A model generated the notes under the pieces. The model worked only from the letters and a program-made list of their open reading frames with translations. It had not been told where the DNA came from and made no database searches. From Propionispira raffinosivorans DSM 20765 (GTDB lineage Bacteria; Bacillota; Negativicutes; Selenomonadales; Selenomonadaceae), in the NCBI RefSeq assembly GCF_000381065.1, contig NZ_KB905855.1, forward strand, positions 35,096-99,095: a stretch of 64,000 nt of DNA. Direction: 5' to 3'. Positions within the stretch are counted from its first letter, which is position 1; each line of letters starts with the position of its first letter. A program made the translations under genes and the position numbers. This document shows positions 1 to 8,922 of this stretch, one piece after another.

Positions 1-1
1 A

Positions 2-229
2 GTTACCCGGCAGGGAATCGGTAAAAAAATTGTGGAAATGTTGATGGAAGAGGCGAAAATACTGGGTGTTAAGACATTATTTACGCTTACTTATAAACCT
101 GGTTTTTTTGCCAAGATTGATTTTAAGGAAATCACAAAAGAAGAATTACCACATAAGGTTTGGAAAGAATGTATAGATTGTCCCAAATTTCCAAATTGTG
201 ACGAGATTGCAATGATGCGGGTGTTATAG
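2..229 (+). CDS. GNAT N-acetyltransferase, C-terminal part (ArgA-like)
   Basis: The reading frame is open from the first bases of the window, so the gene starts upstream and only its last 75 codons are seen. It begins in the acetyl-CoA-binding motif of GNAT enzymes (RQGIGKK) and ends with a KVWKECIDCPKFPNCDE stretch. That cysteine-containing tail is typical of the short N-acetylglutamate-synthase-like acetyltransferases of Firmicutes (arginine biosynthesis). An internal GTG at 32 is not the true start. The gene ends well before the T-box promoter, so it belongs to a separate transcription unit. GNAT membership is clear; the substrate glutamate is inferred from the family. Confidence 0.75.
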   Translation, partial: VTRQGIGKKIVEMLMEEAKILGVKTLFTLTYKPGFFAKIDFKEITKEELPHKVWKECIDCPKFPNCDEIAMMRVL

Positions 230-310
230 GGATTCGGTAAAACTTTTGTTTTTGTGTAGTGGACTAGATTTGGTTTATATTACGATGTGTCTCATTATTT
301 TGTTTTACTG

Positions 311-339
311 TTGACAAATATATTTTAAATTGTTATAGT
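311..339 (+). promoter_or_regulatory. sigma-A type promoter of the aroF-tyrA T-box transcript
   Basis: TTGACA at 311-316 and TATAGT at 334-339 are separated by 17 bases. The predicted start near 346 lies just upstream of the T-box leader. Confidence 0.75.
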
Positions 340-349
340 AACAGTACAT

Positions 350-612
350 TAAGAATAAATGTGACGATCAAGACAAGTATAACAGTGATGTTTTTCAGAG
401 AGCTGGGGGGCGGTGTAACCTAGTAAACAGACTGTTAGAAATACACTTGGAAGCAGCAAGCTGAACGATTTTCTAGTAGGCTGAGCCGGAATGCCACCGT
501 TATCATAGGCTAGAGTATGTTAGTACTCGAACTGAGTGGCTTGCTTTTTTTATAGCAAGCAGGGTGGTACCACGGGTTATATGCTCGTCCCTGTTGCGGG
601 GGCGGGCTTTTT
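350..612 (+). promoter_or_regulatory. T-box riboswitch, probable tyrosine specificity
   Basis: A tRNA-sensing leader that controls aroF-tyrA by transcription attenuation. The Stem I landmarks AGAGAGCTGGGGG and GGTGTAACC are present near 398-420. The specifier region reads GAAATACACTTGGAAG, which puts the codon TAC (Tyr) at 442-444 followed by the usual purine. The T-box sequence AGGGTGGTACCACGGG is at 561-576; its TGGT would pair with the ACCA end of a tRNA with discriminator A, as expected for tRNA-Tyr. The terminator stem (GC-rich arms about 583-607) ends in a T run. Uncharged tRNA-Tyr should stabilise the antiterminator. The codon assignment is by alignment to the usual layout, not by folding. 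Confidence 0.9.
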
Positions 613-657
613 TTGTCTTTATTTTTAAGAGTATTATATTTGCAGGAGGTTGATTTT

Positions 658-1668
658 ATGATTATTGTGATGAGTCCAGAGGCTACTGAAGTGAATATTA
701 AGAAGGTACAGGATAAAATTGTCAGTGTAGGTCTAAAGTGTCATCTTTCACAAGGAGCATCGAGAATGATTATTGGCGTTATTGGTGATAAAAAAATTAT
801 TTCAGGATTACAGATGAAAGCGTTTGACGGGGTAGAAAAAACGGTGGCAATCACAGAAAAATATAAATTGGTAAGTCGCGAATTTAAACACGAAGATACG
901 ATTGTAAATATTGATGGCGTACTTGTTGGCGGTGATCATTTAGGGATTATGGCCGGACCTTGTGCAGTAGAAAGTATGGAACAGCTTCAAGAATCCGCAC
1001 AAGCTGTTAAGGCGGCAGGCGCACAATTCTTGCGGGGGGGTGCCTTTAAACCGCGGACATCACCATATGATTTCCAAGGTTTTGCTGAAAAGGGACTGCA
1101 AATGCTTAAAACTGTTGGCGAAAAAACAGGGCTGAAGATTGTTACTGAAATTGTCGATGTCAATGCGATTGATATGCATTGTGCTTATGCTGATGTATTA
1201 CAGGTTGGAGCTCGTAATATGCAAAACTTTGAACTTTTGAAAGTAGTGGGAAAATCCAAAAAACCTGTGCTTTTAAAACGTGGAATGTCAGCAACCATCA
1301 GTGAATGGCTTAATGCGGCAGAATATATTCTCAGTGAAGGCAATTACAATGTTATTTTGTGTGAACGCGGTATTCGGACTTATGAAACTTTTACACGCAA
1401 TACGCTTGATTTAAGTGCAGTTGCTGCTGTAAAAGAATTGTCTCACTTGCCGATCATTGTAGATCCAAGCCATGGTACTGGTCGCTGGCAGATGGTTCGC
1501 CCGATGGCGAGAGCGGCCATTGCAGCAGGGGCAGATGGTCTTATGATTGAAGTACACCCACATCCAGAAGTTGCTCTGAGTGATGGTGATCAGTCGTTGA
1601 CACCAGAGAATTTTGATGTCGTAATGAAGGAAGTTTCTCAAATTGCTGCGATGATGGGGAAAAAATGA
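658..1668 (+). CDS. aroF: 3-deoxy-7-phosphoheptulonate (DAHP) synthase
   Basis: Condenses phosphoenolpyruvate with erythrose 4-phosphate, the first step of the shikimate pathway. The ATG at 658 is chosen because GCAGGAGG lies 9-10 bases upstream; an open frame continues back to a TTG at 613 but that would lie in the T-box terminator. The 336-residue protein has an N-terminal ferredoxin-like regulatory domain (about 1-70) and then the TIM-barrel catalytic domain with GPCAVES at 100-106, [12 protein letters not shown] at 126-137 and DPSHGTGR near 280, as in the AroF/KDOPS-like class. It is followed after one base by tyrA and both sit under a Tyr T-box, which points to a role in tyrosine supply. 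Confidence 0.96.
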   Translation: MIIVMSPEATEVNIKKVQDKIVSVGLKCHLSQGASRMIIGVIGDKKIISGLQMKAFDGVEKTVAITEKYKLVSREFKHEDTIVNIDGVLVGGDHLGIMAGPCAVESMEQLQESAQAVKAAGAQFLRGGAFKPRTSPYDFQGFAEKGLQMLKTVGEKTGLKIVTEIVDVNAIDMHCAYADVLQVGARNMQNFELLKVVGKSKKPVLLKRGMSATISEWLNAAEYILSEGNYNVILCERGIRTYETFTRNTLDLSAVAAVKELSHLPIIVDPSHGTGRWQMVRPMARAAIAAGADGLMIEVHPHPEVALSDGDQSLTPENFDVVMKEVSQIAAMMGKK

Positions 1669-1669
1669 A

Positions 1670-2557
1670 ATGAATAAATTGAATCTCGCAATTATCGGTG
1701 TAGGTTTAATTGGTGGATCTTTGGGTTTGGCATTAAAAGAGAAGTTGCAGGATCAGATTTATATTAGAGGTTTATCACGGACTGAACATTCGATGAAACT
1801 CGCCCTTCAATGCGGGGCGGTTGATATGGTGTCCGATAATATTGAAGCAGTGGTAAAAGATGCAGATATTGTATTTATGAGTACACCTGTATTGCAAATT
1901 GTACCTATGATCGAAAAAATTTTACCTTTTTTAAAACCAGGAACGATTATTACAGATGCGGGAAGTACAAAACAATATATCTGGAATCATTTGAAAAATA
2001 TTCTTCCAAATGAGATTTATTATGTGGCAGGTCATCCGATGACGGGAAAAGAGCGTAGTGGTGTAGAAGCTGCAGATTCACAGCTTTTCCTTAAAAAATG
2101 TTATGTGATTGTAAAAGATACAGGAGCACCACAAGCGGCTATTACGAAGATTTGTGATTTATTAGCGCTTACGGGAGCGAATATCACGACCGTTGATATA
2201 GCTATGCACGATCGCTGCGCATCGGTGATCAGCCATGTACCTCATGTAACGGCTGCTGCTTTAGTTACTTTACTAAACCGCAGTCAGGGAGACATGGAAT
2301 CGTGTATCAAGCTCGCCGGAGGCGGTTTTAAAGATACGACGAGGATTGCTTCATCGAATTCTGATATGTGGGCCGATATTTGTATGTCTAACCCCGAACC
2401 GATTATTGCAAACTTACAGGAATTGAAGAGAATTATTGACGAAGTGATTGTTGATATTGATACACGTGATCGGCAGAAAGTTTATGATTATTTTGCTGCT
2501 GCTAAAAACCGCCGTGATACAATTTTGGATCAAACACAGGATTTATTTGAAATATGA
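1670..2557 (+). CDS. tyrA: prephenate dehydrogenase
   Basis: NAD(P)-dependent oxidative decarboxylation of prephenate to 4-hydroxyphenylpyruvate, the committed step to tyrosine. The Rossmann motif GVGLIGGSLG is at 10-19, DAGSTK at 96-101 and GHPMTG with the conserved histidine at 121-126. At 295 residues it lacks the C-terminal ACT domain carried by longer Gram-positive TyrA proteins such as the Bacillus enzyme, so feedback by tyrosine through that domain is not expected. The start is one base after the aroF stop, so translation is probably coupled. The unit ends at the terminator at 2566. Confidence 0.95.
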   Translation: MNKLNLAIIGVGLIGGSLGLALKEKLQDQIYIRGLSRTEHSMKLALQCGAVDMVSDNIEAVVKDADIVFMSTPVLQIVPMIEKILPFLKPGTIITDAGSTKQYIWNHLKNILPNEIYYVAGHPMTGKERSGVEAADSQLFLKKCYVIVKDTGAPQAAITKICDLLALTGANITTVDIAMHDRCASVISHVPHVTAAALVTLLNRSQGDMESCIKLAGGGFKDTTRIASSNSDMWADICMSNPEPIIANLQELKRIIDEVIVDIDTRDRQKVYDYFAAAKNRRDTILDQTQDLFEI

Positions 2558-2565
2558 TATAAAAA

Positions 2566-2600
2566 AAGATGATTTCATAAAGCGGAAATCATCTTTTTTT
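2566..2600 (+). terminator. intrinsic terminator of aroF-tyrA
   Basis: Arms AAGATGATTTC and GAAATCATCTT flank a short loop and run into seven or more T residues. Confidence 0.85.
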
Positions 2601-2730
2601 ATTGCATGAATACAAATTAAAAAAATTCGGTTAAAAAAAGTAAAGAGATGCCTATTATAATACGTGGTAATTCATTGTATCTCAAGGAAGAATGCATTAT
2701 AATTGATTTTGAAAAGAGTCGAAAGGGGTT

Positions 2731-3207
2731 ATGTTCGTGGTCAAAGTATATGTAGAAGATATTGTAGGTAAGTTAGAAAAAATAGATATGTGGAAAATCT
2801 ATTTGAATATAAAGACTGGTTCCTTCGTTGAGTTTCAAGATGATTATAATGGGGCAGAGGATATTTTTGCGGATGATACACATATAGACGAAGCTGCTCT
2901 GGAAAATGTATTTGCAATTGAGGACAATTGGGAAGAATATGTGCCACTGCCATCACCGTATGATATGGATGAACATACGATTATGAAAAGCTTTACTGAG
3001 CAGCTAGATGATCAAGATAGTCGAATGGATCTTTTGGGGGCACTGTCGGGAAATGGTGCTTTACAGCGATTTAAAAATACCGTGCGGGATTTTGGGTTAA
3101 GCGAAGAATGGCAAAACTATCGTAATCATGCTTTGCGGCAGATTGCGGAAATTTGGTGCGAAGAAAACCAGATTCCATATCAATATAAAATAAAAACGGA
3201 AGAATAA
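2731..3207 (+). CDS. UPF0158 family protein
   Basis: A 158-residue acidic protein recognised as UPF0158, a family of unknown function. The family signature is spread over the length: an N-terminal part describing a small beta domain (residues about 20-60), the segment YVPLPSPYDMDEHTIMKSF near 72-90, and a C-terminal helical part with LLGALSGNGALQRFKNTV and EEWQNYRNHALRQIAEIW. No signal peptide, membrane span or catalytic motif is visible, so it is probably cytoplasmic. A GAAAGGGG site lies just upstream of the ATG. It stands alone between the tyrA terminator and the Bax-inhibitor-like gene. Function cannot be inferred from context. Confidence 0.85.
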   Translation: MFVVKVYVEDIVGKLEKIDMWKIYLNIKTGSFVEFQDDYNGAEDIFADDTHIDEAALENVFAIEDNWEEYVPLPSPYDMDEHTIMKSFTEQLDDQDSRMDLLGALSGNGALQRFKNTVRDFGLSEEWQNYRNHALRQIAEIWCEENQIPYQYKIKTEE

Positions 3208-3381
3208 ATATATGCCATATAAAATACTTAATTCAACTTAAATATATTCGTTTTAGAAGGTTTTTTTTTGATTGTTGGGGCGGAGATTGTAATTATTTTA
3301 AAATTTTGTTAAAATATAAGAAGATTACTTTATTACATACGATAAAGTAACTTAAGTTATAAAACAAAAGGTGGTTTTAGT

Positions 3382-4110
3382 TTGTCAAATCCAGCATTTC
3401 GTGTGATGGAAAGAGAAAGTAGTGTTTCTTATGAAGAAACAGCAACATTAAACGGGACAATCAAGAAAACAATTGGTCTATTTGGAGTGACAATTGTTTC
3501 TGCAATAGCGACTGGAATGTTTTTGCCAAGTGTGGTTTCATCGTTGTATCCAGTTATGATTATGGCAATGATCGTAGCAGCAATTCTTGCTGTCGTGACT
3601 TGTTTTAAGCCGAATATTGCAGAGTATACAACTCCGGGGTATGCTGTTTTTGAAGGTGTAACACTCGGGGTGATATCACTTGCTTTTGAACATATGTATG
3701 CTGGTATTGTTGCGATTGCTGTTGCAACTACGTTTGCTGTTATGGGCGTAATGTTATTTTTATGGCAGCAGAAAATTATTGTTGTGACTGAAAAAGTCAG
3801 ATCAATTATTATCAGTTTAACAATGGGAGTGGCAGCACTTTATATCATCAATATGATTGCTTCGATGTTTTGGACATCCTTCTTACCGCGCAGCGGTGTG
3901 GTTGGCATTGGTATTGCTGTTGTTATTGCAGCTGTGGCAGCCTTTAATTTTCTGTTAGATTTTGATAACATTGAGCAGTCCGTAAAGCAGGGCATGCCGA
4001 AATACATGGAATATTTCAATGCGTTTAGTTTGCTGCTTACCTTAGTATGGCTCTATCTTGAAATCCTGCGTATCATTCAAATGGTCATGTCTTTGGGAAA
4101 GGATGACTGA
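3382..4110 (+). CDS. Bax inhibitor-1/YccA family membrane protein
   Basis: A 242-residue polytopic membrane protein starting at a TTG eight bases after AAAGGTGG. It has a hydrophilic N-terminus (1-30) and about seven hydrophobic spans, with the family features AEYTTPGYAVFEGVTLG near 73-89 and the FNFLLDFDNIEQSVKQGMP segment near 191-209 whose acidic residues form the pH/calcium-sensitive site in BI-1 relatives such as YetJ. Such proteins are calcium-leak channels or have poorly defined stress roles. It is a single-gene unit bounded by the terminator at 4121. A 9-bp inverted repeat at 3325-3350 precedes the start. Confidence 0.88.
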   Translation: MSNPAFRVMERESSVSYEETATLNGTIKKTIGLFGVTIVSAIATGMFLPSVVSSLYPVMIMAMIVAAILAVVTCFKPNIAEYTTPGYAVFEGVTLGVISLAFEHMYAGIVAIAVATTFAVMGVMLFLWQQKIIVVTEKVRSIIISLTMGVAALYIINMIASMFWTSFLPRSGVVGIGIAVVIAAVAAFNFLLDFDNIEQSVKQGMPKYMEYFNAFSLLLTLVWLYLEILRIIQMVMSLGKDD

Positions 4111-4120
4111 CAAATATAAA

Positions 4121-4155
4121 AAAATGTCGACACCATATGGTGTCGACATTTTTTT
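4121..4155. terminator. bidirectional intrinsic terminator
   Basis: AAAATGTCGACACCAT is followed directly by its inverse complement and a T run on the plus strand, with an A run on the other side. It separates the convergent genes ending at 4110 (+) and 4165 (-). Confidence 0.9.
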
Positions 4156-4164
4156 ATGCCTTTT

Positions 4165-5775
4165 TTAATGGCGGAAAAGATCTTTATGGGCATTGACGAT
4201 CTGTGCCATGAGCTGTTTCCCTTTGATATCGGGATGCAGTCCATCTGTAGCATATTGTGTTGCCATAAAGCCTTGATTATCATAAAAATAAGGTTCGAGG
4301 TCAATATAATAAGGTTGTTTGCGAATAAATGCATTGACTTGGGCCATGTCTTCACGCCAGTCATCCGCTGTTTCTGTATTAAATGCCTGCATTATATTCG
4401 TTGGGTTAATAGGCATTAGTGTCAGAAAAATAGGGCGAATATCGTTGGCTTCACATTTCATACGGATCGTTATGATATCGTGAATTATGGTGCTGGCAGG
4501 GGTTCCGGCACGAATGCTGTTGGACCCACATAAGATGATTAAATTCCTGGGGCGATACGGCAGCACATCTGTATCAAAACGTTCAGCAGTCGTGGTTGAT
4601 GTGTCACCGCTGCGCCCGAGGTTTAGCGCAGGGAAATCAAGATAAGACTGATAACTGTATTCTAGATTTGCCGGTGAATAAGAGAGTGCTCCGCCGCCGT
4701 GGGTGATACTGTCACCAAAGGTAGCATAATCAACACGCAGTGGAGATTTTGCTACGGTAAACTGTTCTGAGTCTGAATAAACACCAATGGTATTCCCGTT
4801 TGAGTCAAGTGCTCTTACGCGCCAATAATAAAGTCCTGGAGCCATACGAGGGTACTCATCATAACAGTCAGAAGCATCTTCCGCTATTTTACTCCAGATT
4901 CGGTGCGAAGAAGGTTCGGTGTTATTTTCTTCCTCTGGCGGTGTATTTAAAAGTTCGACTTCATATTTTGATATATTATGGAGTGGAATCCAATTATAGA
5001 CAGGATAAAGTGGTTGCGCGAAGTCAGGCATACGGTCAAAGTTATTAATGATAGGTTTTTGAACGAGCGGTACATGAATGTCCATATGGATTTCCTCTGC
5101 ATTCGAAAAAACGCCGACAGGATTCCCGACAAAATCTAAAGCACGGACTCGCCAAAAAAGTTTTTTGTACGCGAATTCTTTCAGGTCGGCTTGCCAGCCG
5201 TTAGTGAAGACCGATCGTGTGCTAAACAGGCTGTACTGGCTGGATAAAACGATACCGTTTGGGTTTTCGGGTGGGTGAGATAATAGTTCTAGTTCATAAT
5301 AAACACCACCAGGTACCGTATGCCAAATTAAAAATGGCATTGTATTTGCCGGGTTTGTTATATCATAATGAGAAATCAAAGCTGGCACAAAAGGGGCATC
5401 ATCAAAAGATTGTGTAGTAATTATTTTGGAGGGTTTTCCTACGGTTTTGAACATCCCATGACCTGATATGCGATAGTAGGTTGGTACACCAGTCGAAGGT
5501 GTTTTAAAGCTGTTTTTAAAGGTATATTCTTTTTTTAATAGATGATATTGTTCGTGGTCGATGGATGGATCTGGATTTTTTGTTAATATTTCGACCTCAT
5601 AATAACAAGGATAAGGAAGGCGCTGCCAAGCTAATGTGCCGCTTTCACCATCTTCATTTATTAAAACTTCAGGTTGTAATTCTTTGAGTGAAAGTACGTC
5701 GGTTGATTCGGTAAAAAAGATGCAAAGCAAGGTCATATATAAAATTGTACACGAAAAAGCAATAAATTTATTCAT
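4165..5775 (-). CDS. secreted SGNH/GDSL hydrolase with three N-terminal repeats
   Basis: A 536-residue exported protein. Residues 1-26 are a signal peptide or anchor (MNKF then a hydrophobic run). Residues about 45-345 hold three repeats of roughly 100-110 residues, each with a YEVE(I/L)L-like strand (59-63, 160-165, 271-276); the last two end in a WRVRALD..GN..GV(F/Y)S motif (209-224, 318-333), which looks fibronectin-III-like. The C-terminal domain is an SGNH hydrolase: GDSIT at 354-358 (nucleophile Ser), GRSGDTS near 384, GSNS near 414 and DGLHPD near 508 (catalytic Asp-His). The likely role is esterase or deacetylase action on a surface carbohydrate; the substrate is unknown. It is monocistronic and divergent from the downstream plus-strand gene. 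Confidence 0.85.
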   Translation of the reverse strand: MNKFIAFSCTILYMTLLCIFFTESTDVLSLKELQPEVLINEDGESGTLAWQRLPYPCYYEVEILTKNPDPSIDHEQYHLLKKEYTFKNSFKTPSTGVPTYYRISGHGMFKTVGKPSKIITTQSFDDAPFVPALISHYDITNPANTMPFLIWHTVPGGVYYELELLSHPPENPNGIVLSSQYSLFSTRSVFTNGWQADLKEFAYKKLFWRVRALDFVGNPVGVFSNAEEIHMDIHVPLVQKPIINNFDRMPDFAQPLYPVYNWIPLHNISKYEVELLNTPPEEENNTEPSSHRIWSKIAEDASDCYDEYPRMAPGLYYWRVRALDSNGNTIGVYSDSEQFTVAKSPLRVDYATFGDSITHGGGALSYSPANLEYSYQSYLDFPALNLGRSGDTSTTTAERFDTDVLPYRPRNLIILCGSNSIRAGTPASTIIHDIITIRMKCEANDIRPIFLTLMPINPTNIMQAFNTETADDWREDMAQVNAFIRKQPYYIDLEPYFYDNQGFMATQYATDGLHPDIKGKQLMAQIVNAHKDLFRH

Positions 5776-5909
5776 AAGGACTCCTCTAAATATGTTACTA
5801 TAATGTAAGAATGATAAACATTAGTATAACACGTTTTTCTATAGTAGAAATGAAAACTATAAATTTAAATCGTTTCATTCTATAAATAGCAAGGAGATAG
5901 GTGATATTT

Positions 5910-6443
5910 ATGAAAACACAAACAGGTTTATTGATTGTCCATACAGGAAATGGAAAAGGTAAGACTACGGCAGCTTTAGGGCTGGCTGTGCGAGCCTGGG
6001 GACAAGGCTTGAAGATCTTGATTTTACAGTTTATAAAAGGGGGCTGGAAGTATGGTGAATTAAAAGCGTTGGAAAAATTTTCGCCGGAGCTTGAAATTCG
6101 TCCAATGGGTCAAGGCTTTACACAAAAAGCGGATAACGAGGAAAAAGAACAGCATCGTGCTGCAGCTCAAGCTACTTTAGCTGAAGCAAAAACTGCCATC
6201 CAATCAGGTGAATGGAACATGGTTATTCTTGATGAAATCAATTATGCTGTGAAGTTTGAACTGATTGGTATTGATGATGTACTTGCTTTGCTTGACTGTA
6301 AACCAGAGTCATTGCATCTTGTCCTTACCGGACGCGATGCGAGACAAGAAATTATGGATCGAGCGGATTTAGTGACAGAGATGAAAGAAATAAAACATCC
6401 TTATCAACAAGGTATAAAAGCACAAGCTGGTATTGAGTTTTGA
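5910..6443 (+). CDS. cobO: cob(I)yrinic acid a,c-diamide adenosyltransferase
   Basis: Transfers the adenosyl group of ATP to corrinoids (CobA/CobO/BtuR family) to make adenosylcobalamin precursors. The P-loop GNGKGKTT is at 13-20, and the family segments LQFIKGGW near 45 and VILDEINYAV near 107 are present. Length 177 residues is normal. A GTG at 5901 is in frame, but the ATG at 5910 fits the family start and has AGGTGA six bases upstream; AAGGAG at 5891 would serve the GTG. No other cobalamin gene is nearby, which is common for the BtuR salvage role. Confidence 0.93.
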   Translation: MKTQTGLLIVHTGNGKGKTTAALGLAVRAWGQGLKILILQFIKGGWKYGELKALEKFSPELEIRPMGQGFTQKADNEEKEQHRAAAQATLAEAKTAIQSGEWNMVILDEINYAVKFELIGIDDVLALLDCKPESLHLVLTGRDARQEIMDRADLVTEMKEIKHPYQQGIKAQAGIEF

Positions 6444-6609
6444 TAATATAATATTATGTAAAACTTCACAATTTCTTGCAGGATTCTTTTTCTTTTTATT
6501 GAATAGAATATATTTAAGGTATAATTGTAACTTTATATGTATAGATTATATCAATATGTATACTCCGAGAAGACAAATCGGATTTTAAGAACAGGTGGGA
6601 TTTTTAACT

Positions 6610-8262
6610 ATGAAAAGTGATATTGTAAAAAAAGGTCCAACGCGCTCAGCGCATAGATCTTTGTTCTATGCCATGGGGTATGGTCCAGAAGATTTAGATA
6701 AACCGCTGATTGGGGTTGTGAATTCATTTAATGAAATCATTCCAGGACACATCCATTTGCGCACGATAGCCGAAGCTGTAAAGCTTGGTGTGGCAGCAGC
6801 TGGCGGTACGGCATTGGAGTTTCCTTCCATTGCTGTTTGTGATGGTATTGCGATGGGGCATGAAGGTATGAAGTTTTCGCTGGCGAGCCGGGAACTGATT
6901 GCTGATTCAATTGAAGCTGTTGCTACGGCTCATGGCTTTGATGGCTTAGTTATGATTCCAAACTGTGATAAAGTCGTACCGGGAATGCTTATGGCAGCGG
7001 CGAGACTTAATATTCCTGCTGTGGTAGTTAGCGGGGGGCCTATGCTCGCAGGAAGACATCATGGCAAAGATGTGAGTGTAAGCAGCACATTTGAAGCTGC
7101 TGGTAAGTTTACAGCCGGCAAAATGACAGCGGATGAAATGGAAGACTTAGAAAAGCATGCCTGTCCGAGTTGTGGTTCTTGTGCTGGTTTATTTACGGCG
7201 AATACAATGAATTCTTTGACGGAAGTTTTAGGTATGGGACTTCCTGGTAATGGGACGATTCCAGCAGCTTATTTTGGTGAACGAAGACTGCTAGCAAAAC
7301 GGGCCGGGCAGGTTATATTGGATCTTGTAAAAAAAGATATTAAACCGCGTGATATTTTAACAAAAAAAGCGTTTGAAAATGCCATTACCGTAGATATGGG
7401 GATTGGTGGTTCATCAAATACAGTGCTGCATTTGATTGCGATAGCTTATGAAGCTGGGATTACTTTACTTCCACCGGTTTTTGATGAAATTAGTGCTAGA
7501 ACACCTTATATAACAAAACTCAGTCCTAGCGGCAGTCATCATATGCAAGACTTGAATGAAGCGGGCGGTTTATCAGCGGTTATGCATGAATTAGCAAAGA
7601 AAAATTTATTACATCTCGATGCACTTACCGTTACGGGAACCTTAGGCGATCGCATTGATCATGCTGAAATTGAACGCCCTGATGTTATTAAATCAGTGGA
7701 TGCGCCTTATCGTAAAACTGGCGGTATTGCAATTTTAAAAGGAAACTTAGCACCGGATTATGCAGTGGTAAAGGCAAGTGCTGTAACCGAGGATATGCTT
7801 GTTTTTAAAGGTAGTGCGAAAGTTTATAATTCTGAAGAAGCCGCAATTGAAGCAATTGTGGGCGGTGAAATCAAGGATGGTCATGTTGTAGTAATTCGTT
7901 ATGAAGGTCCGGAGGGCGGCCCAGGAATGCGCGAAATGCTTAATCCAACAGCGATTATAACCGGAATGGGGCTTAAAGTAGCTCTCCTTACCGATGGCCG
8001 TTTCAGTGGGGCAACGCGGGGCGCCTGTATAGGCCATGTTTCGCCGGAAGCTATGGCTGGTGGTCCGATTGCACTCATTCAAGATGGTGATACAATTGAT
8101 ATCGACATTCCAAACCGTAAACTTGATCTGGTTATCAGTGATGCTGAAATGGAAAAGCGTAAACAAAATTGGGTTAAACCAGAAGCGAAAATTAAAACAG
8201 GTTATTTATCTCGCTATGCACGTCTTACAACATCGGCGAGTATGGGAGCTGTTCTTAAATAA
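6610..8262 (+). CDS. ilvD: dihydroxy-acid dehydratase
   Basis: Fe-S enzyme that dehydrates 2,3-dihydroxy-isovalerate and -3-methylvalerate in valine, leucine and isoleucine synthesis. The ATG at 6610 follows AGGTGGG by ten bases; an in-frame GTG at 6595 lies inside that Shine-Dalgarno and is rejected. The 550-residue length is standard. Cluster and Mg ligands are visible: Cys77 ([12 protein letters not shown]), Cys119 (NCDK) and CPSCGSC at 185-191, with GRFSGATRG and GGPI toward the C-terminus. No other ilv or leu gene is adjacent and I saw no T-box or leader peptide in the upstream 165 bases, so it is a stand-alone gene here. Confidence 0.97.
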   Translation: MKSDIVKKGPTRSAHRSLFYAMGYGPEDLDKPLIGVVNSFNEIIPGHIHLRTIAEAVKLGVAAAGGTALEFPSIAVCDGIAMGHEGMKFSLASRELIADSIEAVATAHGFDGLVMIPNCDKVVPGMLMAAARLNIPAVVVSGGPMLAGRHHGKDVSVSSTFEAAGKFTAGKMTADEMEDLEKHACPSCGSCAGLFTANTMNSLTEVLGMGLPGNGTIPAAYFGERRLLAKRAGQVILDLVKKDIKPRDILTKKAFENAITVDMGIGGSSNTVLHLIAIAYEAGITLLPPVFDEISARTPYITKLSPSGSHHMQDLNEAGGLSAVMHELAKKNLLHLDALTVTGTLGDRIDHAEIERPDVIKSVDAPYRKTGGIAILKGNLAPDYAVVKASAVTEDMLVFKGSAKVYNSEEAAIEAIVGGEIKDGHVVVIRYEGPEGGPGMREMLNPTAIITGMGLKVALLTDGRFSGATRGACIGHVSPEAMAGGPIALIQDGDTIDIDIPNRKLDLVISDAEMEKRKQNWVKPEAKIKTGYLSRYARLTTSASMGAVLK

Positions 8263-8276
8263 TATAAAAATCAAGG

Positions 8277-8318
8277 AAAACTGCCACGAAATGCAAAATC
8301 TATTTCGTGGCAGTTTTT
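8277..8318 (+). terminator. intrinsic terminator of ilvD
   Basis: Arms ACTGCCACGAAAT and ATTTCGTGGCAGT with a T run. Confidence 0.88.
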
Positions 8319-8415
8319 TATTGTTTTTCAATTGACAATTAGGTTATAATATATAAGTTATTATATATGAATATAAACTTTGTTTGATAAATAAAAATTT
8401 AGAGGTGTCTTGTAA

Positions 8416-8898
8416 GTGCATATTGTTTTAATTGAACCAGAAATTCCTGGGAATACAGGAAATATTGCTCGCCTTTGTGCAGCAACGAATCTTGAGTTGC
8501 ATTTAGTAAAACCACTTGGCTTTTCAACGGATGATAAATATTTGAAAAGAGCCGGGTTGGATTATTGGAATCTAGTCACGATTCATTATCATGAGAATTT
8601 TGCGGAAGTTCTTGATTTGTATAAAGATCATACATTTTATTATAATACAACAAAAGCACCGCATTCCTATACTGAAGCTAAATTTGGGCCAAAAGATATG
8701 CTGGTTTTTGGTAAGGAAACAGCGGGGATTCCGGAAACAATATTAAAAGAAAACTGGGAACAGTGTATTCGAATTCCGATGGTTAAAGATGCACGTTCGC
8801 TCAATTTATCAAATTCTGTGGCGATTGTGGCCTATGAAGCGCTGCGTCAGCAGAATTTTGATCATTTAAAACAAATGGGTTTCGATCATTTAGACTAA
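8416..8898 (+). CDS. trmL: tRNA (cytidine(34)-2'-O)-methyltransferase
   Basis: A 160-residue SPOUT-class methyltransferase that 2'-O-methylates the wobble base of tRNA-Leu isoacceptors, using AdoMet. It starts at a GTG. The family motifs are clear: EPEIPGNTGNIARLCAATN at 6-24, FGKETAGIPE near 94, and IRIPMVKDARSLNLSNSVAI near 117-136, which forms the knotted AdoMet site. It is followed by murB after 24 bases, so the two are probably cotranscribed. The window also encodes four tRNA-Leu genes (CAA and TAA), which are the expected kind of substrate. Confidence 0.93.
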   Translation: MHIVLIEPEIPGNTGNIARLCAATNLELHLVKPLGFSTDDKYLKRAGLDYWNLVTIHYHENFAEVLDLYKDHTFYYNTTKAPHSYTEAKFGPKDMLVFGKETAGIPETILKENWEQCIRIPMVKDARSLNLSNSVAIVAYEALRQQNFDHLKQMGFDHLD

Positions 8899-8922
8899 TT
8901 TTAGATAAGGAATGACTTTATT

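Noticed and set aside
4156..4419. 87-residue plus-strand ORF opposite the SGNH hydrolase
   Set aside because: It is antisense to the well-supported catalytic C-terminus of that gene.
6444..6609. Possible T-box or leader-peptide attenuator upstream of ilvD
   Set aside because: No T-box sequence, no terminator hairpin with T run and no branched-chain codon run were seen.
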